Below the pieces are notes generated by a model. That model had not been told where the DNA came from and made no database searches. It saw only the letters and a program-made list of their open reading frames with translations. A stretch of DNA of 64,000 nt from Bacteroidales bacterium (lineage in GTDB: Bacteria > Bacteroidota > Bacteroidia > Bacteroidales > Azobacteroidaceae), in contig BHEP01000006.1 of NCBI GenBank assembly GCA_003851245.1, positions 1 to 64,000 of the forward strand, written 5' to 3'. Every line of letters begins with the position of its first letter. The first letter of the stretch is position 1. Position numbers and translations under genes: made by a program. Of this stretch, positions 8,143 through 18,993 are shown piece after piece.

Positions 8143-11100
8143 TTATTGATTGGCTCCTCCTTTTTGCGCCATTTTTTGGTATCGTGTTACAGTTGTCGAA
8201 AACTCTTTTGCATATTGCTCTGCAAGGGCTGGATTTAAGCTCTGATAAATTGACAATAGCTCCTGAGCAAGATACAGATCATTTTGAAGATCCCTCAATG
8301 AGGCAAATTGCTTGTCGTCCAATCTATTGTACCACCTCAAATTACCTATCACATTTTCTGCAATTTTATCACATGCCAAAAGAGCCTTATCGTTCTTATT
8401 TGCACTGATATATGCACGCACTATAGACATTGAAGAGTAGTCATAGATTACAGCTGTAGAAGGAATTACCTTCTGGCTATAGTCTGCTACCTGTTCTGCT
8501 TTTTCAATTTTACCTTCGGAGATCAATGCGTTGATCAAAGAAGAAAACATCATTCTAAATGAGCGAGCCATGCGACTTGAGTTTTCGTCCATATAGACTT
8601 TAGGGTTTTCTATGCCTCCCCATTTATATTTGTTCATCATATTGTCAAACATAATATCTGTATCTACATTCTGATTTGTAGCATGCGTATCAAAAGGCAT
8701 TATGCGATAGGCTATACCATCTTGTCGGAAATGACGACTTATTCCCAAAAATTGATCAGAATTCACTGTGGTAGCATAATAGAAAGGACGCTTCCAATCT
8801 TTGTTATTTGCCAGCATATTCAAGATAATCATCTCGTGCTTTCCTATATATGTTTTTTCGCTAAAGTCGAAAATTATTGCCTCAGGAATTATAGAGTCAA
8901 GTCCCTGTTTTACAAGACCAGAAGCCATTACCAAATCCTTATCTATGGGAAGATAAAGTTTCTGTGAGGGTATGATGTCTAATTCCCCGCTATAGCCTGA
9001 CAACTGTTTCTTTCTTTTATCGTCAGACCTTGCATAGTCCAAGGCCTTTTCTAGATCAAAAGGTTTATCATTTTTGTTGTTTATGTATGCCGCGTCTCGT
9101 GTTCCCTGAATATAATCTGACTTTTTCCAGCTAATTGGTAGGGGGCTAGATTCGTAGGACTGCAGCTTCATCTGATCTATATACCAATCTGTTTGCAAGT
9201 AGCTCAAATTACACACCCTCACATCGGTTCTATATCCTTCAACCTCTTGGGCATACCATAGGGGGAAGGTATCATTGTCGCCATTTGTAAAAATAACGGC
9301 ATTGGGCTCACAGGTGGTGAGGTAGTTGAAGCCAAAATCTCTAGCCACAAATCTATCCGACCTGTCGTGATCGTCCCAGTTTTGGCCACACATTTGTATG
9401 GGAATAATTAGGCACAATGCACTTGCAGCTATAGCGGCAGGTAGTTGAGGCACCTTAAGTATGCGCTGAAATAGAGCAGCCAAACCTGCAACTCCTATGC
9501 CAATCCATATGGTGAAGGCATAAAACGAGCCTGCATAGGCATAATCTCGCTCCCTAGGCTGGTAGGGCGTTTGGTTGAGATAAATAACAATTGCCAATCC
9601 TGTCATAAAGAACAAGATAAAAGTCACCCAAAATCCCTGAGCTCCCTTCTTGCCAGAATAAGCCTGAAAGAGGATGCCCAAAATACCTAATAATAAGGGC
9701 AGCATATAATATTTGTTATTACCCTTGTTTTGGGTAATATTTATGGGCAAATCTTCCTGAGGCCCCACCAAGAACTTATCAATAAATTTAAATCCTGTAA
9801 TCCAGTTGCCATTATTAATTTCCCCGTGGCCCTGTATGTCGTTTTGTCGTCCCGAAAAATTCCACATAAAATATCGCCAGTACATAAAATTCACCTGGTA
9901 GTTGAAGAAAAATCGTATGTTCTCCCCAAATGTCGGCTTAACAGCAGTTTGTGTTCTTCCGCAAATATTATATCTTACAGTTCGCCCCTTAATGCTGGCC
10001 CAAGATTTGTAGGAGGCTATATGATCTTTATTTGTGCTATACATCCTTGGGAAAATCATGTTTAGCTCATCCACCATCACAGGTCGCGATTTGGTGTTGG
10101 ACACGAAATAGGCATCCTTTTCTGAGGGGTCTTGCTTTATTGCCCTACTCCATACCGGACCTTTCTCCACAAGAATAGGGCCGCAATCTGCATCATCTCT
10201 ATCAATCTCAGACACATAAGTTTCACCGTAGAATAGGGGGGTGTTTCCATATTGCTCACGAGTAAGATAGTCTCTGAGAGTAAAAATATCCTTTGGCGCA
10301 TTTTGATCCATCGGAGGGTTGGCTGCCGAGCGAATCATAATAAGGGCGTAAGAAGAATATCCAATGGTAATGACAAACAAACTTATTAGAATTGTATTGA
10401 GCGTCACCACGTTTATTTTCTTGTAGAAATATAAGAAAAGTATCATTCCTGCAATGATGAGTATGCCCAAAAGGTATCCAGAGCCAATAAATGGGATGCC
10501 AAGCAAAACTACAGAAAGCACAAATGATATTTTAACGCGTAGGGCATTAGGATTGTCTTGCATGCTTTCCCAAATTCCCCAAGCCATAATTGCAAAAACG
10601 GAGACTATATATATTATAACTCCACTATTGTAAGGCATTCCCAGCACGTTTACAAAGAAAAGTTCAAACCATCCGCATACTTCTACTAGTCCTTGAATGA
10701 TACCATAAAGAATGACTCCCACCAAAACAAAAGAAAGAAGTAATGCCATAATAGCGCCTTTCAATGTGGGTTTTGGGTATTTCTTAAAGTAATAAACCAG
10801 CACTATGGCAGGAATACAGAGCAAATTCAAGAGGTGGACAGCAATTGAAATCCCCATAAGATAGGCTATTAAAACAAGCCACTTATTGGCATGTGGCTGA
10901 TCTGCCACATCTTCCCACTTGAGGATAAGCCAAAAAACTAGGGCTGTCATTAGGGAAGAATATGCATAAACCTCCGCCTCAACGGCCGAAAACCAAAAAG
11001 TATCCGAAAAAGTATATACCAAAGCACCCACCATACCAGAGCCCATGATGGTGACAAGTTGTCCCAAGGTCATATCCTTTTTATCATCCCAAACGAGTTT

Positions 11101-11406
11101 TTTGGTGAGATGAGTAATAGTCCAAAATAAGAACAAGATAGTGAGGGCACTCAAGATGGCAGACATGCAATTTACCATCATCGCTACCTGAGAGGGTTCG
11201 CTAGCTAGCTGTGTAAACAAATTGGCAGTAAGCATAAAAATAGGATTTCCAGGAGGATGCCCTACTTCCAACTTGTAGGCGGAGGCAATAAACTCTCCAC
11301 AATCCCAAAAACTTGCCGTAGGCTCTATGGTCATAAAATACACGAAAGCAGCAACTGCAAACGCAAACCAAGCTAGAGCATTATTTACTAAGCGATAATT
11401 CTTCAT
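8143..11406 (-). CDS. DUF2723 membrane protein (putative GT-C-like glycosyltransferase)
   Basis: This 1087-residue protein has about a dozen hydrophobic helices in the first 650 residues and a long polar C-terminal region. The N-terminal signature TIEPTASFWDCGEFI (about residues 26-40) and the following GHPPGNP are hallmarks of the DUF2723 family. Its topology, with an acidic motif in the first periplasmic loop, resembles GT-C glycosyltransferases such as protein O-mannosyltransferases. The exact reaction is not established. A longer reading frame begins at a TTG (11430) and an ATG at 11418. The ATG at 11406 (MKNYRLVNN) is preferred because it sits directly before the first helix. Confidence 0.82.
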   Translation of the reverse strand: MKNYRLVNNALAWFAFAVAAFVYFMTIEPTASFWDCGEFIASAYKLEVGHPPGNPIFMLTANLFTQLASEPSQVAMMVNCMSAILSALTILFLFWTITHLTKKLVWDDKKDMTLGQLVTIMGSGMVGALVYTFSDTFWFSAVEAEVYAYSSLMTALVFWLILKWEDVADQPHANKWLVLIAYLMGISIAVHLLNLLCIPAIVLVYYFKKYPKPTLKGAIMALLLSFVLVGVILYGIIQGLVEVCGWFELFFVNVLGMPYNSGVIIYIVSVFAIMAWGIWESMQDNPNALRVKISFVLSVVLLGIPFIGSGYLLGILIIAGMILFLYFYKKINVVTLNTILISLFVITIGYSSYALIMIRSAANPPMDQNAPKDIFTLRDYLTREQYGNTPLFYGETYVSEIDRDDADCGPILVEKGPVWSRAIKQDPSEKDAYFVSNTKSRPVMVDELNMIFPRMYSTNKDHIASYKSWASIKGRTVRYNICGRTQTAVKPTFGENIRFFFNYQVNFMYWRYFMWNFSGRQNDIQGHGEINNGNWITGFKFIDKFLVGPQEDLPINITQNKGNNKYYMLPLLLGILGILFQAYSGKKGAQGFWVTFILFFMTGLAIVIYLNQTPYQPRERDYAYAGSFYAFTIWIGIGVAGLAALFQRILKVPQLPAAIAASALCLIIPIQMCGQNWDDHDRSDRFVARDFGFNYLTTCEPNAVIFTNGDNDTFPLWYAQEVEGYRTDVRVCNLSYLQTDWYIDQMKLQSYESSPLPISWKKSDYIQGTRDAAYINNKNDKPFDLEKALDYARSDDKRKKQLSGYSGELDIIPSQKLYLPIDKDLVMASGLVKQGLDSIIPEAIIFDFSEKTYIGKHEMIILNMLANNKDWKRPFYYATTVNSDQFLGISRHFRQDGIAYRIMPFDTHATNQNVDTDIMFDNMMNKYKWGGIENPKVYMDENSSRMARSFRMMFSSLINALISEGKIEKAEQVADYSQKVIPSTAVIYDYSSMSIVRAYISANKNDKALLACDKIAENVIGNLRWYNRLDDKQFASLRDLQNDLYLAQELLSIYQSLNPALAEQYAKEFSTTVTRYQKMAQKGGANQ

Positions 11407-11469
11407 ATTTGTAAACATATTTAATTTCAATATTTTCTAAATAGATTTCGTTTTGTATATATTTTGTGG

Positions 11470-11499
11470 CAAAGATAAAAAAAAAAATTAAGACTTCAA
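11470..11499 (-). promoter_or_regulatory. Promoter of the DUF2723-deacetylase-queG transcript
   Basis: On the minus strand, TTG (11499-11497) is followed by 19 bases and TATCTTTG (11477-11470), a perfect match to TTG-N19-TAnnTTTG. The leader to the ATG at 11406 would be about 58 bases. Confidence 0.78.
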
Positions 11500-11611
11500 G
11501 TATACATGCCTTTTGTCTTGCATACCGACGACAAAGCGCATACATTTTTCTCCATTTAGACCACAATTAATTATTTTTAACACTTCAAAGCAGGAATAAG
11601 TCGAAAAAGCT

Positions 11612-11641
11612 TTGAATTAAGGATAAAAAAGTTTAATTTTG
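11612..11641 (+). promoter_or_regulatory. Promoter of rimP-nusA-infB
   Basis: TTG at 11612-11614, a 19-base spacer and TAATTTTG at 11634-11641 match the Bacteroidota consensus exactly. The predicted start near 11647 gives a leader of about 70 bases that contains the hairpin at 11662-11683. Confidence 0.8.
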
Positions 11642-11661
11642 CAGTCGGACTATTCAATAAT

Positions 11662-11683
11662 GGAGGGGGCAAGAGTCCCCTCC
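11662..11683 (+). promoter_or_regulatory. Leader hairpin upstream of rimP
   Basis: Arms GGAGGGG (11662-11668) and CCCCTCC (11677-11683) pair perfectly over 7 GC-rich base pairs around an 8-base loop. The hairpin lies about 15 bases after the predicted transcription start and 33 bases before the rimP ATG. A short TTT follows it. It could be an attenuator or a stabilising 5' structure. Confidence 0.6.
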
Positions 11684-11716
11684 TTTCATTTATAAATTTG
11701 TTGTTAAATATTTTAT

Positions 11717-12184
11717 ATGATAGAAAAATCGCTGGTTAAACAAATTGCAGAAAAATATCTTGCTGACAAAGAGCATTTTATAGTTAGCATAGATGTCAGG
11801 CCTGGCAATATCATTGTTGTTGAGATAGATAATGACAGCTCTATAAATATAGAAGATTGCATGGCTTTGAGCAAGCATATTGAATCTCAATTTGATAGAG
11901 AGCTTGAGGATTTTGAGTTGGAAGTTGGTTCGGCAGGTATTGGACAGGCTTTTAAAGTCTTGCGACAGTATCAAAAAAATATTGGCAATGAGGTAGAAGT
12001 TCTTACCAAAGAGGGCAAAAAAATGAGTGGCTTATTGAAGTCGGTTGATGAAAGCCACTTGGTTCTTACCATAGAAAAGATGGAAAAGCCCGAAGGATCC
12101 AAACGAAAAGTAGTTGTCGAAGAAGACTTGACATTTACTTACGAAGAGTTAAAATATACAAAATATCTAATAAGATTCAAGTAA
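11717..12184 (+). CDS. rimP: Ribosome maturation factor RimP
   Basis: RimP assists 30S subunit maturation. The 155-residue protein has the two RimP domains: an N-terminal alpha/beta domain with IVVEIDNDSSINIEDC around residues 34-49 and ELEVGSAGIGQAF around 67-79, followed by a small SH3-like C-terminal domain. It is the first gene of the conserved rimP-nusA-infB order and ends 6 bases before nusA. Confidence 0.93.
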   Translation: MIEKSLVKQIAEKYLADKEHFIVSIDVRPGNIIVVEIDNDSSINIEDCMALSKHIESQFDRELEDFELEVGSAGIGQAFKVLRQYQKNIGNEVEVLTKEGKKMSGLLKSVDESHLVLTIEKMEKPEGSKRKVVVEEDLTFTYEELKYTKYLIRFK

Positions 12185-12190
12185 TATAAT

Positions 12191-13444
12191 ATGGCGAAGA
12201 AACAAGAAACGATCAGCATGATCGACACGTTCGCAGAATTTAAGGAGCTAAAAAACATAGACAGGACCACTTTAATAAGTGTTTTGGAAGAGTCTTTTCG
12301 TAATGTCATTACCAAAATGTTTGGCAGTGACGAAAATTATGATGTCATCATCAATCCCGACAAGGGAGATTTTGAAATTTGGAGAAACCGCATCATTGTG
12401 GCAGACCAAGACTTGGAAGATTCAAATTTGCAGATTAGCCTCACTGAAGCAAGAAAGACAGATCAAGATTATGAAATTGGCGAAGAGATTACCGACGAGG
12501 TAAATTTTGCGGGATTTGGCCGTAGGGCTGTTTTGAATCTTCGCCAAGCACTATCTTCTAAAATTTTAGAACTTCAAAAGGATAGTCTTTACAATAAATA
12601 TAAAGATAAGGTAGGACAAATTATTTCGGCTGAGGTATATCAGATTTGGAAGAAAGAGATTTTGCTCCTTGACGACGAAGAGAATGAAATTCTCCTCCCC
12701 AAAACGGAGCAAATACCTGGAGACTTTTTTCGCAAAAATGAAATGCTTAGAGCTATTGTCGTAAAAGTAGACAATCAAAATAATAATCCTAAGATAATTA
12801 TCTCTCGCACCTCAAATATCTTTATGCAACGCCTTTTTGAGCTCGAAGTGCCCGAAATAAATGATGGACTCATCACCATAAAGCGCATAGCGCGAATCCC
12901 TGGAGAGAGAGCCAAGGTTGCCGTAGAGTCCTACGACGAGAGGATAGATCCTGTAGGAGCTTGTGTGGGAATGAAAGGAGCAAGAATTCATGGTATTGTC
13001 AGAGAACTTCGCAATGAAAATATTGATGTTATCAATTATACCAGCAACACATCCCTGTTTATTCAGCGTTCACTGAGCCCCGCCAAAGTTTCTTCTATCA
13101 AACTAAATGAAGAGGAAAAAAGGGCAGAAGTTTATCTTCGTCCTGAAGAGGTTTCTCTCGCTATAGGGAAAAATGGCTTAAATATAAAGTTGGCAAGTAT
13201 GCTTACTGAATATACCATCGATGTATTTCGTGATGTAGATATTGATGGAGAAGATATATACATGGATGAATTTTCAGATGAAGTAGAAATGTGGGTAATT
13301 GATGCTCTCAAAAGTGCTGGTTGCTACACTGCAAAGAATGTGCTTGCCCTAAGTAGAGAAGAAATTATGGAAAAAGCAGATCTGGAAGAAAGTACAGTCG
13401 ACGAATTACTTTCCATCCTAAATGATGAATTTGAAGCCGAATAA
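12191..13444 (+). CDS. nusA: Transcription termination/antitermination factor NusA
   Basis: NusA binds RNA polymerase and nascent RNA and modulates pausing, termination and antitermination. The 417-residue protein has the N-terminal polymerase-binding domain, an S1 domain (around residues 135-200) and two KH domains: GACVGMKGARI near 257 and LAIGKNGLNIKLA near 325. A short acidic C-terminal tail follows. It lacks the two acidic repeats of the longer E. coli protein, as is usual in this phylum. Confidence 0.95.
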   Translation: MAKKQETISMIDTFAEFKELKNIDRTTLISVLEESFRNVITKMFGSDENYDVIINPDKGDFEIWRNRIIVADQDLEDSNLQISLTEARKTDQDYEIGEEITDEVNFAGFGRRAVLNLRQALSSKILELQKDSLYNKYKDKVGQIISAEVYQIWKKEILLLDDEENEILLPKTEQIPGDFFRKNEMLRAIVVKVDNQNNNPKIIISRTSNIFMQRLFELEVPEINDGLITIKRIARIPGERAKVAVESYDERIDPVGACVGMKGARIHGIVRELRNENIDVINYTSNTSLFIQRSLSPAKVSSIKLNEEEKRAEVYLRPEEVSLAIGKNGLNIKLASMLTEYTIDVFRDVDIDGEDIYMDEFSDEVEMWVIDALKSAGCYTAKNVLALSREEIMEKADLEESTVDELLSILNDEFEAE

Positions 13445-13470
13445 TTGTTGTATTTCCCTAATAAAATTGT

Positions 13471-16400
13471 ATGTCCATTAGATTAATAAAAGTAACAAGA
13501 GACTTGAATGTAGGATTAACCACGGTGGTTGACTTCTTACAAAAAAAGGGATTTGCTCCTGAGGCTGATCCTAATGCAAAAATTAGCGATGAGGAATACA
13601 CGCTTCTTGTCAAAGAATTCAGCAAGGATAAAAACCTTAAATTGGAGTCAGAGAAGATTAGCTTAGATAGACTCTCGAAAGAAAAAAATGAAAGTGTTGC
13701 TGTAGAAGGTTACGAGAAAGAAAAAAAGAAGGTTGAGAACTTGAAAACAGAAGTTCCCGACGATATGGTGCCGAAGATAGTTACAAAGGGCAAGATTGAT
13801 CTCGACGCACTCAATAAGCCCAAGAAACAAACTCCTGCTAAGCCTAAAAAAGAAAAATTGGCACAGGAAATTAATCAAGAGCTTAATATTACGCCCAAAG
13901 TTGAGGATACACCTCTTCCTATTGTTGATGTAGAAAAACCAATAATTTCTCACGAAGAGCCCGCACAAACTACGGCTACAGAAGTTCTTGAAAAGCTAGC
14001 TTCTCAAAAGCCAGTTCTTCAAGAAGAAAATGAGCCTGATGTGAAAGAAGAAGTACAAAGTGCTATCTTAACACCAGTTCAAGCAGAGATTGAGGATAAG
14101 GTTTTGCCGCAAGAGACTATTGTCGAAAATGATATAACAGAGGCTATAGATGAGCCTGCCGACACAAATAGCAGTGAGGAAGATAATGTTTTTAGGCTCA
14201 ACAAGCCTATTATTGAATCAAACATAAAGGTTACAGGCATGATAGATTTAACTTCTATCAACCAAACTACAAGGCCCAAGAAAAAATCGAAAGAAGAAAA
14301 AAGGAAAGAACGCGTAGAGAAGAAACCTCTAGCGTCGAGTTCTTCTCCCATCATACCTGCAGCAGCCTCTTCGCTGGGTCTCAAGAAGGCAGTTCCTGAA
14401 GATCCCAATAGGCCCAAACCCGTATTAACTAAAAAAGGGGACTTGGATAGTGAGGAAGCCAAGAAGAAAAAAAGAAGCCGCATAAAGAAAGAAAAAGTTG
14501 ATGTCAATAAGGGTGCGAATGCGCAGCCTAAGCAAGAAACTTCAGGACTGAGATTAAGAAAGCCTGGCAAAGGGTCGACAGGGGGAGCTGGCACAGGGTC
14601 TAGCGATGCCGACGTACAAAAGCAAGTGAGAGACACTCTAGCTAGACTAACCAGCAAGGGACAAAAGAAAGGCTCCAAATACAGAAGAGAAAAAAGAGAT
14701 GCCGTTTCTCAGCGTCAGCACGAACAAGACGAAAATGCTGAAATGGAAAGCCGCACAATCAAACTTACAGAATTTGTTACCGCAAATGACTTGGCAAGTA
14801 TGATGAACGTTCCTGTAGTTCAAATTATCTCTACGTGTATGAACATTGGTATGATGGTTTCTATAAACCAACGCCTAGATGCTGAAACAATAAATATTGT
14901 AGCCGAAGAGTTTGGCTTCAAAACAGAATATGTAAGTGCCGAAGTAATAGAGGCAATAGCAATGGAAGAAGACAGGGAAGAGGATATGGTTCCTCGTTCT
15001 CCTATTGTAACTGTGATGGGCCACGTAGATCATGGAAAGACCTCTCTTCTTGACTACATCCGCAGCGCAAATGTGATAGCTGGTGAGGCTGGAGGAATTA
15101 CACAGCATATTGGAGCCTACAATGTAAAGATTCCTGACGGTCGTCATATAACCTTCTTAGACACCCCTGGTCACGAAGCCTTTACTGCCATGCGTGCTCG
15201 TGGTGCCAGCGTAACAGATATAGCAATTATTTTGGTTGCTGCCGACGACAATGTGATGCCTCAAACAGTAGAAGCCATCAACCATGCCTCGGCTGCAGGA
15301 GTGCCTATAATATTTGCCATAAACAAGATAGATAAGGCAGGAGCCAATCCTGAAAAAATAAAAGAAACATTGGCAGGAATGAACTACCTCGTTGAAGACT
15401 GGGGAGGAAAATACCAATCGCAGGATATTTCTGCTAAAAAGGGTATTGGAATGACCGAGCTTTTGGAGAAAATTGTTTTGGAAGCAGAGATCCTTGAACT
15501 TAAGGCCAACCCAAACAAGAGAGCTATGGGTTCTGTTATAGAATCTTCGCTGGATAAGGGCAGAGGCTATGTTGTCACCATGTTGGTACAAGCAGGCACA
15601 CTTAGGGTAGGCGATATAGTATTGGCAGGAACGCAGTACGGACGTGTAAAAGCAATGACAAACGAAAGGAATCAAAAAATTACTGAGGCTGGGCCTTCCG
15701 TTCCCGTACAAATTTTGGGAATCAATGGAGCTCCACAAGCGGGTGATACCTTCCATGTACTAGAAACGGAACAAGAAGCCAAAGAGATTTCAAACAAGCG
15801 CGAGCAACTTCAAAGAGAGCAGGGACTTAGAACTCAAAAACTACTTACCCTCGATGATATTGGTAGGCGTATTGCAATTGGAAACTTCCAACAGCTGAAT
15901 ATAATTATTAAGGGAGATGTAGATGGATCTGTAGAGGCACTTTCAGACTCACTTATCCGCTTGTCTACCGAAGAAATTCAGGTCAATGTCATTCATAAGG
16001 GCGTTGGTCAAATATCAGAGTCTGATGTTACGCTAGCTGCCGCTTCTGATGCAATAATTTTGGGCTTCCAAGTCCGACCTTCACAGGCTGCAAGAAAACT
16101 TGCAGAAAAAGAAGGGGTAGACGTTCGTCTTTATGCCATCATATATGATGCAATAGAAGAAGTTACCGCAGCTATGGAAGGCATGCTTTCTCCTGAGATA
16201 AGGGAAGAAATTACCTCCAATGTTGAAATTATTGAAGTATTCAAAATTACCAAGGTCGGTACTGTTGCTGGATGTATGGTAAGAGAAGGAAAAATCAAGC
16301 GAGGAAATAAAATTCGTGTCATCAGAGATGGTATCGTTATCTACACTGGGGAATTGGGATCTCTAAAACGCTTCAAAGAAGATGTGAGAGAGGTAGCAAA

Positions 16401-16500
16401 TGGCTACGAGTGTGGACTGAACATACACAACTTTAGTGACCTCAAAATAGGCGATATGATTGAAGCTTTTGAAGAAACAGAGGTAAAGAAAACATTATAA
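13471..16500 (+). CDS. infB: Translation initiation factor IF-2
   Basis: IF-2 is the GTPase that positions initiator tRNA on the ribosome. This 1009-residue form begins with an IF2_N-like domain ([20 protein letters not shown]). A long Lys/Glu-rich linker of about 350 residues follows, then a second IF2_N domain. The G domain has GHVDHGKT near residue 516, DTPGHEAF and NKID near 617. Domains II to IV complete it. The length is normal for Bacteroidota. A strong intrinsic terminator follows the stop codon. Confidence 0.96.
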   Translation: MSIRLIKVTRDLNVGLTTVVDFLQKKGFAPEADPNAKISDEEYTLLVKEFSKDKNLKLESEKISLDRLSKEKNESVAVEGYEKEKKKVENLKTEVPDDMVPKIVTKGKIDLDALNKPKKQTPAKPKKEKLAQEINQELNITPKVEDTPLPIVDVEKPIISHEEPAQTTATEVLEKLASQKPVLQEENEPDVKEEVQSAILTPVQAEIEDKVLPQETIVENDITEAIDEPADTNSSEEDNVFRLNKPIIESNIKVTGMIDLTSINQTTRPKKKSKEEKRKERVEKKPLASSSSPIIPAAASSLGLKKAVPEDPNRPKPVLTKKGDLDSEEAKKKKRSRIKKEKVDVNKGANAQPKQETSGLRLRKPGKGSTGGAGTGSSDADVQKQVRDTLARLTSKGQKKGSKYRREKRDAVSQRQHEQDENAEMESRTIKLTEFVTANDLASMMNVPVVQIISTCMNIGMMVSINQRLDAETINIVAEEFGFKTEYVSAEVIEAIAMEEDREEDMVPRSPIVTVMGHVDHGKTSLLDYIRSANVIAGEAGGITQHIGAYNVKIPDGRHITFLDTPGHEAFTAMRARGASVTDIAIILVAADDNVMPQTVEAINHASAAGVPIIFAINKIDKAGANPEKIKETLAGMNYLVEDWGGKYQSQDISAKKGIGMTELLEKIVLEAEILELKANPNKRAMGSVIESSLDKGRGYVVTMLVQAGTLRVGDIVLAGTQYGRVKAMTNERNQKITEAGPSVPVQILGINGAPQAGDTFHVLETEQEAKEISNKREQLQREQGLRTQKLLTLDDIGRRIAIGNFQQLNIIIKGDVDGSVEALSDSLIRLSTEEIQVNVIHKGVGQISESDVTLAAASDAIILGFQVRPSQAARKLAEKEGVDVRLYAIIYDAIEEVTAAMEGMLSPEIREEITSNVEIIEVFKITKVGTVAGCMVREGKIKRGNKIRVIRDGIVIYTGELGSLKRFKEDVREVANGYECGLNIHNFSDLKIGDMIEAFEETEVKKTL

Positions 16501-16548
16501 AGTTTCATTATAAAATTTCAATATAAGTTTGAAATTGAAAATTATATT

Positions 16549-16588
16549 AAAGACCTATCTGATGTTTCTATCTGGTAGGTCTTTTTTT
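16549..16588 (+). terminator. Rho-independent terminator of rimP-nusA-infB
   Basis: Perfect 9-bp arms AAAGACCTA (16549-16557) and TAGGTCTTT (16576-16584) are followed directly by more T residues, giving a run of eight (T 16582-16588 overlaps the arm). A second, AT-rich hairpin just upstream has arms AATTTCAA (16514-16521) and TTGAAATT (16529-16536). Confidence 0.85.
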
Positions 16589-16692
16589 ACAAAAGTTTAG
16601 CTTTTATTAGCAAACTTCACTAAAACATTATACCGAAATATACGTTATTACTTATTCAGTAGTATAGTCGGGAGCTTCTTTTTTTGCGCAAT

Positions 16693-16700
16693 TATATTTG
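16693..16700 (+). promoter_or_regulatory. -7 element of the suf operon
   Basis: TATATTTG matches TAnnTTTG and lies 38 bases before the sufB ATG. No TTG sits at the -33 position, so the upstream half is non-consensus, which may reflect regulation. No obvious operator palindrome was seen. Confidence 0.5.
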
Positions 16701-16738
16701 TTTCAAAGAAGAGCCCCGTCAAATTAATAAATATTCAA

Positions 16739-18184
16739 ATGGACGATTCAAATAAAATTTTAGATCAAGTCACCACAGGCGAATACAAATACGGCTTCTC
16801 CACCGATGTAGAGACAGAGTATTTTCCTAAGGGAGTGAATGAAGATATTGTAAAAGCCATATCGGCAAAAAAAAATGAACCTGAGTGGATGCTTGAATTT
16901 CGACTCAAGGCCTTTCGCTATTGGCAGACCTTAGAAATGCCCCAGTGGGCACATCTCAAAATGCCTGAAATAGATTTTCAAGACATCATCTATTATGCTG
17001 CTCCGAAAAAGAAAGGTGGCCTTAAAAGTTTGGATGAAGTGGATCCCGAGTTATTAGCGACTTTTGCAAAGCTTGGAATACCCCTACATGAGCAAAAGAT
17101 TTTCTCAGGCATTGCTGTCGATGCGGTTATTGATAGCGTTTCTATCAAGACTACTTTCAAAGAAAGCCTTGCCGAAAAAGGCATTATTTTTTGCTCCTTT
17201 AGTGAGGCTGTTGAACATCACCCCGATCTCATTAAAAAATATATGGGTTCAGTTGTTCCTTACAAAGACAATTTTTATGCAGCCCTCAACTCTGCTGTTT
17301 TCAGTGATGGATCTTTCGTTTACATTCCCAAAGGCGTAAGATGCCCTATGGAATTGTCAACCTATTTTCGTATCAATGCCATCAATACTGGGCAATTTGA
17401 ACGCACCCTGATAGTGGCCGATGACGATTCGTATGTTAGCTACCTTGAAGGATGTACAGCTCCCATGCGCGATGAAAACCAGCTGCATGCTGCCATAGTA
17501 GAAATCGTTGCCATGGATAGGGCTGAGGTAAAATATTCGACTGTACAAAACTGGTATCCAGGCAATAAACAAGGCAAGGGGGGAGTGTATAATTTTGTTA
17601 CCAAAAGAGGTATATGTAAGGGCGAAAGCTCCAAAATTTCTTGGACGCAGGTAGAAACGGGTTCCGCCATCACATGGAAATATCCCAGCTGCATACTCAA
17701 AGGCGACAACTCTGTTGGAGAGTTTTATTCTGTTGCGGTTACCAACAATCACCAGCAGGCCGATACAGGCACAAAAATGATCCATATAGGAAAAAATACC
17801 AAAAGCAGAATCGTTTCTAAAGGGATATCGGCCGGATTAAGCCACAACTCCTACCGAGGACTCGTGAGGGTGATGAAAGGCGCAGAAGGTGCTCGCAACC
17901 ATTCGCAATGCGATAGCCTGCTGCTTGGAGACAGATGTGGCGCACATACATTTCCTTATATGGACATCCACAACGAAACTGCCGTGGTAGAACATGAGGC
18001 TACAACCTCCAAAATCAGTGAAGATCAGGTGTTTTACTGCAATCAAAGGGGTATTTCTCCTGAAGATGCCGTGGGCCTTATCGTCAATGGATACGCAAAA
18101 GAAGTACTCAATAAACTGCCCATGGAATTTGCTGTAGAAGCGCAAAAACTCCTACAAATAAGTCTCGAAGGTAGTGTGGGCTAA
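16739..18184 (+). CDS. sufB: Fe-S cluster assembly protein SufB
   Basis: SufB is the scaffold subunit of the SufBCD complex, on which iron-sulfur clusters are built. The 481-residue protein shows conserved segments such as [40 protein letters not shown] and the C-terminal [15 protein letters not shown]. The Cys in the last segment is a candidate cluster ligand. It is the first gene of sufBCDS-rnhB. Confidence 0.96.
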   Translation: MDDSNKILDQVTTGEYKYGFSTDVETEYFPKGVNEDIVKAISAKKNEPEWMLEFRLKAFRYWQTLEMPQWAHLKMPEIDFQDIIYYAAPKKKGGLKSLDEVDPELLATFAKLGIPLHEQKIFSGIAVDAVIDSVSIKTTFKESLAEKGIIFCSFSEAVEHHPDLIKKYMGSVVPYKDNFYAALNSAVFSDGSFVYIPKGVRCPMELSTYFRINAINTGQFERTLIVADDDSYVSYLEGCTAPMRDENQLHAAIVEIVAMDRAEVKYSTVQNWYPGNKQGKGGVYNFVTKRGICKGESSKISWTQVETGSAITWKYPSCILKGDNSVGEFYSVAVTNNHQQADTGTKMIHIGKNTKSRIVSKGISAGLSHNSYRGLVRVMKGAEGARNHSQCDSLLLGDRCGAHTFPYMDIHNETAVVEHEATTSKISEDQVFYCNQRGISPEDAVGLIVNGYAKEVLNKLPMEFAVEAQKLLQISLEGSVG

Positions 18185-18235
18185 TATATGCTGAGAGAGA
18201 CCCTAGGTTTAAATAAACAACAATAATAAAAAACA

Positions 18236-18982
18236 ATGAAGAACTTACTAACAATAAAAAATTTACACGCTTCCATCAACGGAAAAGAAATATTAAAGGG
18301 AATTGACTTAGAAGTAAATAAGGGAGAAATTCATGCCATCATGGGGCCCAATGGCTCTGGCAAAAGCACCCTCGCCTCGGTGCTTGTAGGACATCCTGCC
18401 TTTGAAGTGATGCAGGGAGAGGTGCTCTACAAGGGCAAAGATTTGTTGGAGCTGTCGGCAGAAGAACGCTCCTGGGAGGGGCTGTTTCTTAGTTTTCAGT
18501 ATCCTGTAGAGATCCCTGGAGTGAGCATGGTAAATTTTATGCGAACAGCCATCAATGAGCAGCGCAAATACAAGGGCTTAGAGCCCGTTTCGGCCACCGA
18601 TTTCCTGAAACTGATGCGTGAAAAGCGAGCCATAGTAGAGCTAGACAGTAAACTTGCCAATAGAGCCGTAAATGAAGGCTTCTCGGGGGGAGAAAAAAAG
18701 CGCAATGAAATTTTTCAAATGGCTATGTTAGAACCCTCCCTCGCCATTCTTGACGAAACAGATAGCGGACTGGATATAGATGCCCTAAGAATTGTTGCCA
18801 AGGGAGTAAACGCACTGAGAACCTCAGAGAATGCCTGCCTGGTTATTACTCACTACCAGCGCCTACTCGACTACATCAAGCCCGACAAGGTACACGTGCT
18901 CCACAATGGCAAAATTGTGAAGTCGGGGGGGGCTGAGCTTGCCCATGAATTGGAAGAAAAAGGATACGACTGGTTAAAATAA
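18236..18982 (+). CDS. sufC: Fe-S cluster assembly ATPase SufC
   Basis: SufC is the ABC-type ATPase of the SufBCD complex. The 248-residue protein has Walker A GPNGSGKST near residue 36, the Suf-specific signature FSGGEKKRNEIFQM, Walker B LAILDETDSGLD and the switch His in ITHYQR. The first three are the SufC forms that distinguish it from transport ATPases. It starts 51 bases after sufB and ends 11 bases before sufD. Confidence 0.96.
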   Translation: MKNLLTIKNLHASINGKEILKGIDLEVNKGEIHAIMGPNGSGKSTLASVLVGHPAFEVMQGEVLYKGKDLLELSAEERSWEGLFLSFQYPVEIPGVSMVNFMRTAINEQRKYKGLEPVSATDFLKLMREKRAIVELDSKLANRAVNEGFSGGEKKRNEIFQMAMLEPSLAILDETDSGLDIDALRIVAKGVNALRTSENACLVITHYQRLLDYIKPDKVHVLHNGKIVKSGGAELAHELEEKGYDWLK

Positions 18983-18993
18983 CGATTTTATTT

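Larger units (their letters stand above)
11407..11716. other. Divergent intergenic region between the DUF2723 gene and rimP
   Basis: These 310 bases hold two back-to-back consensus promoters and a leader hairpin (each listed separately). The 112 bases between the two -33 elements hold no other structure that I can support. Confidence 0.7.

Noticed and set aside
14079-15756. Long minus-strand open frames inside infB (up to 199 residues)
   Set aside because: They lie opposite a clear IF-2 gene, lack recognisable domains and have odd compositions caused by the repetitive Lys/Glu-rich coding strand.
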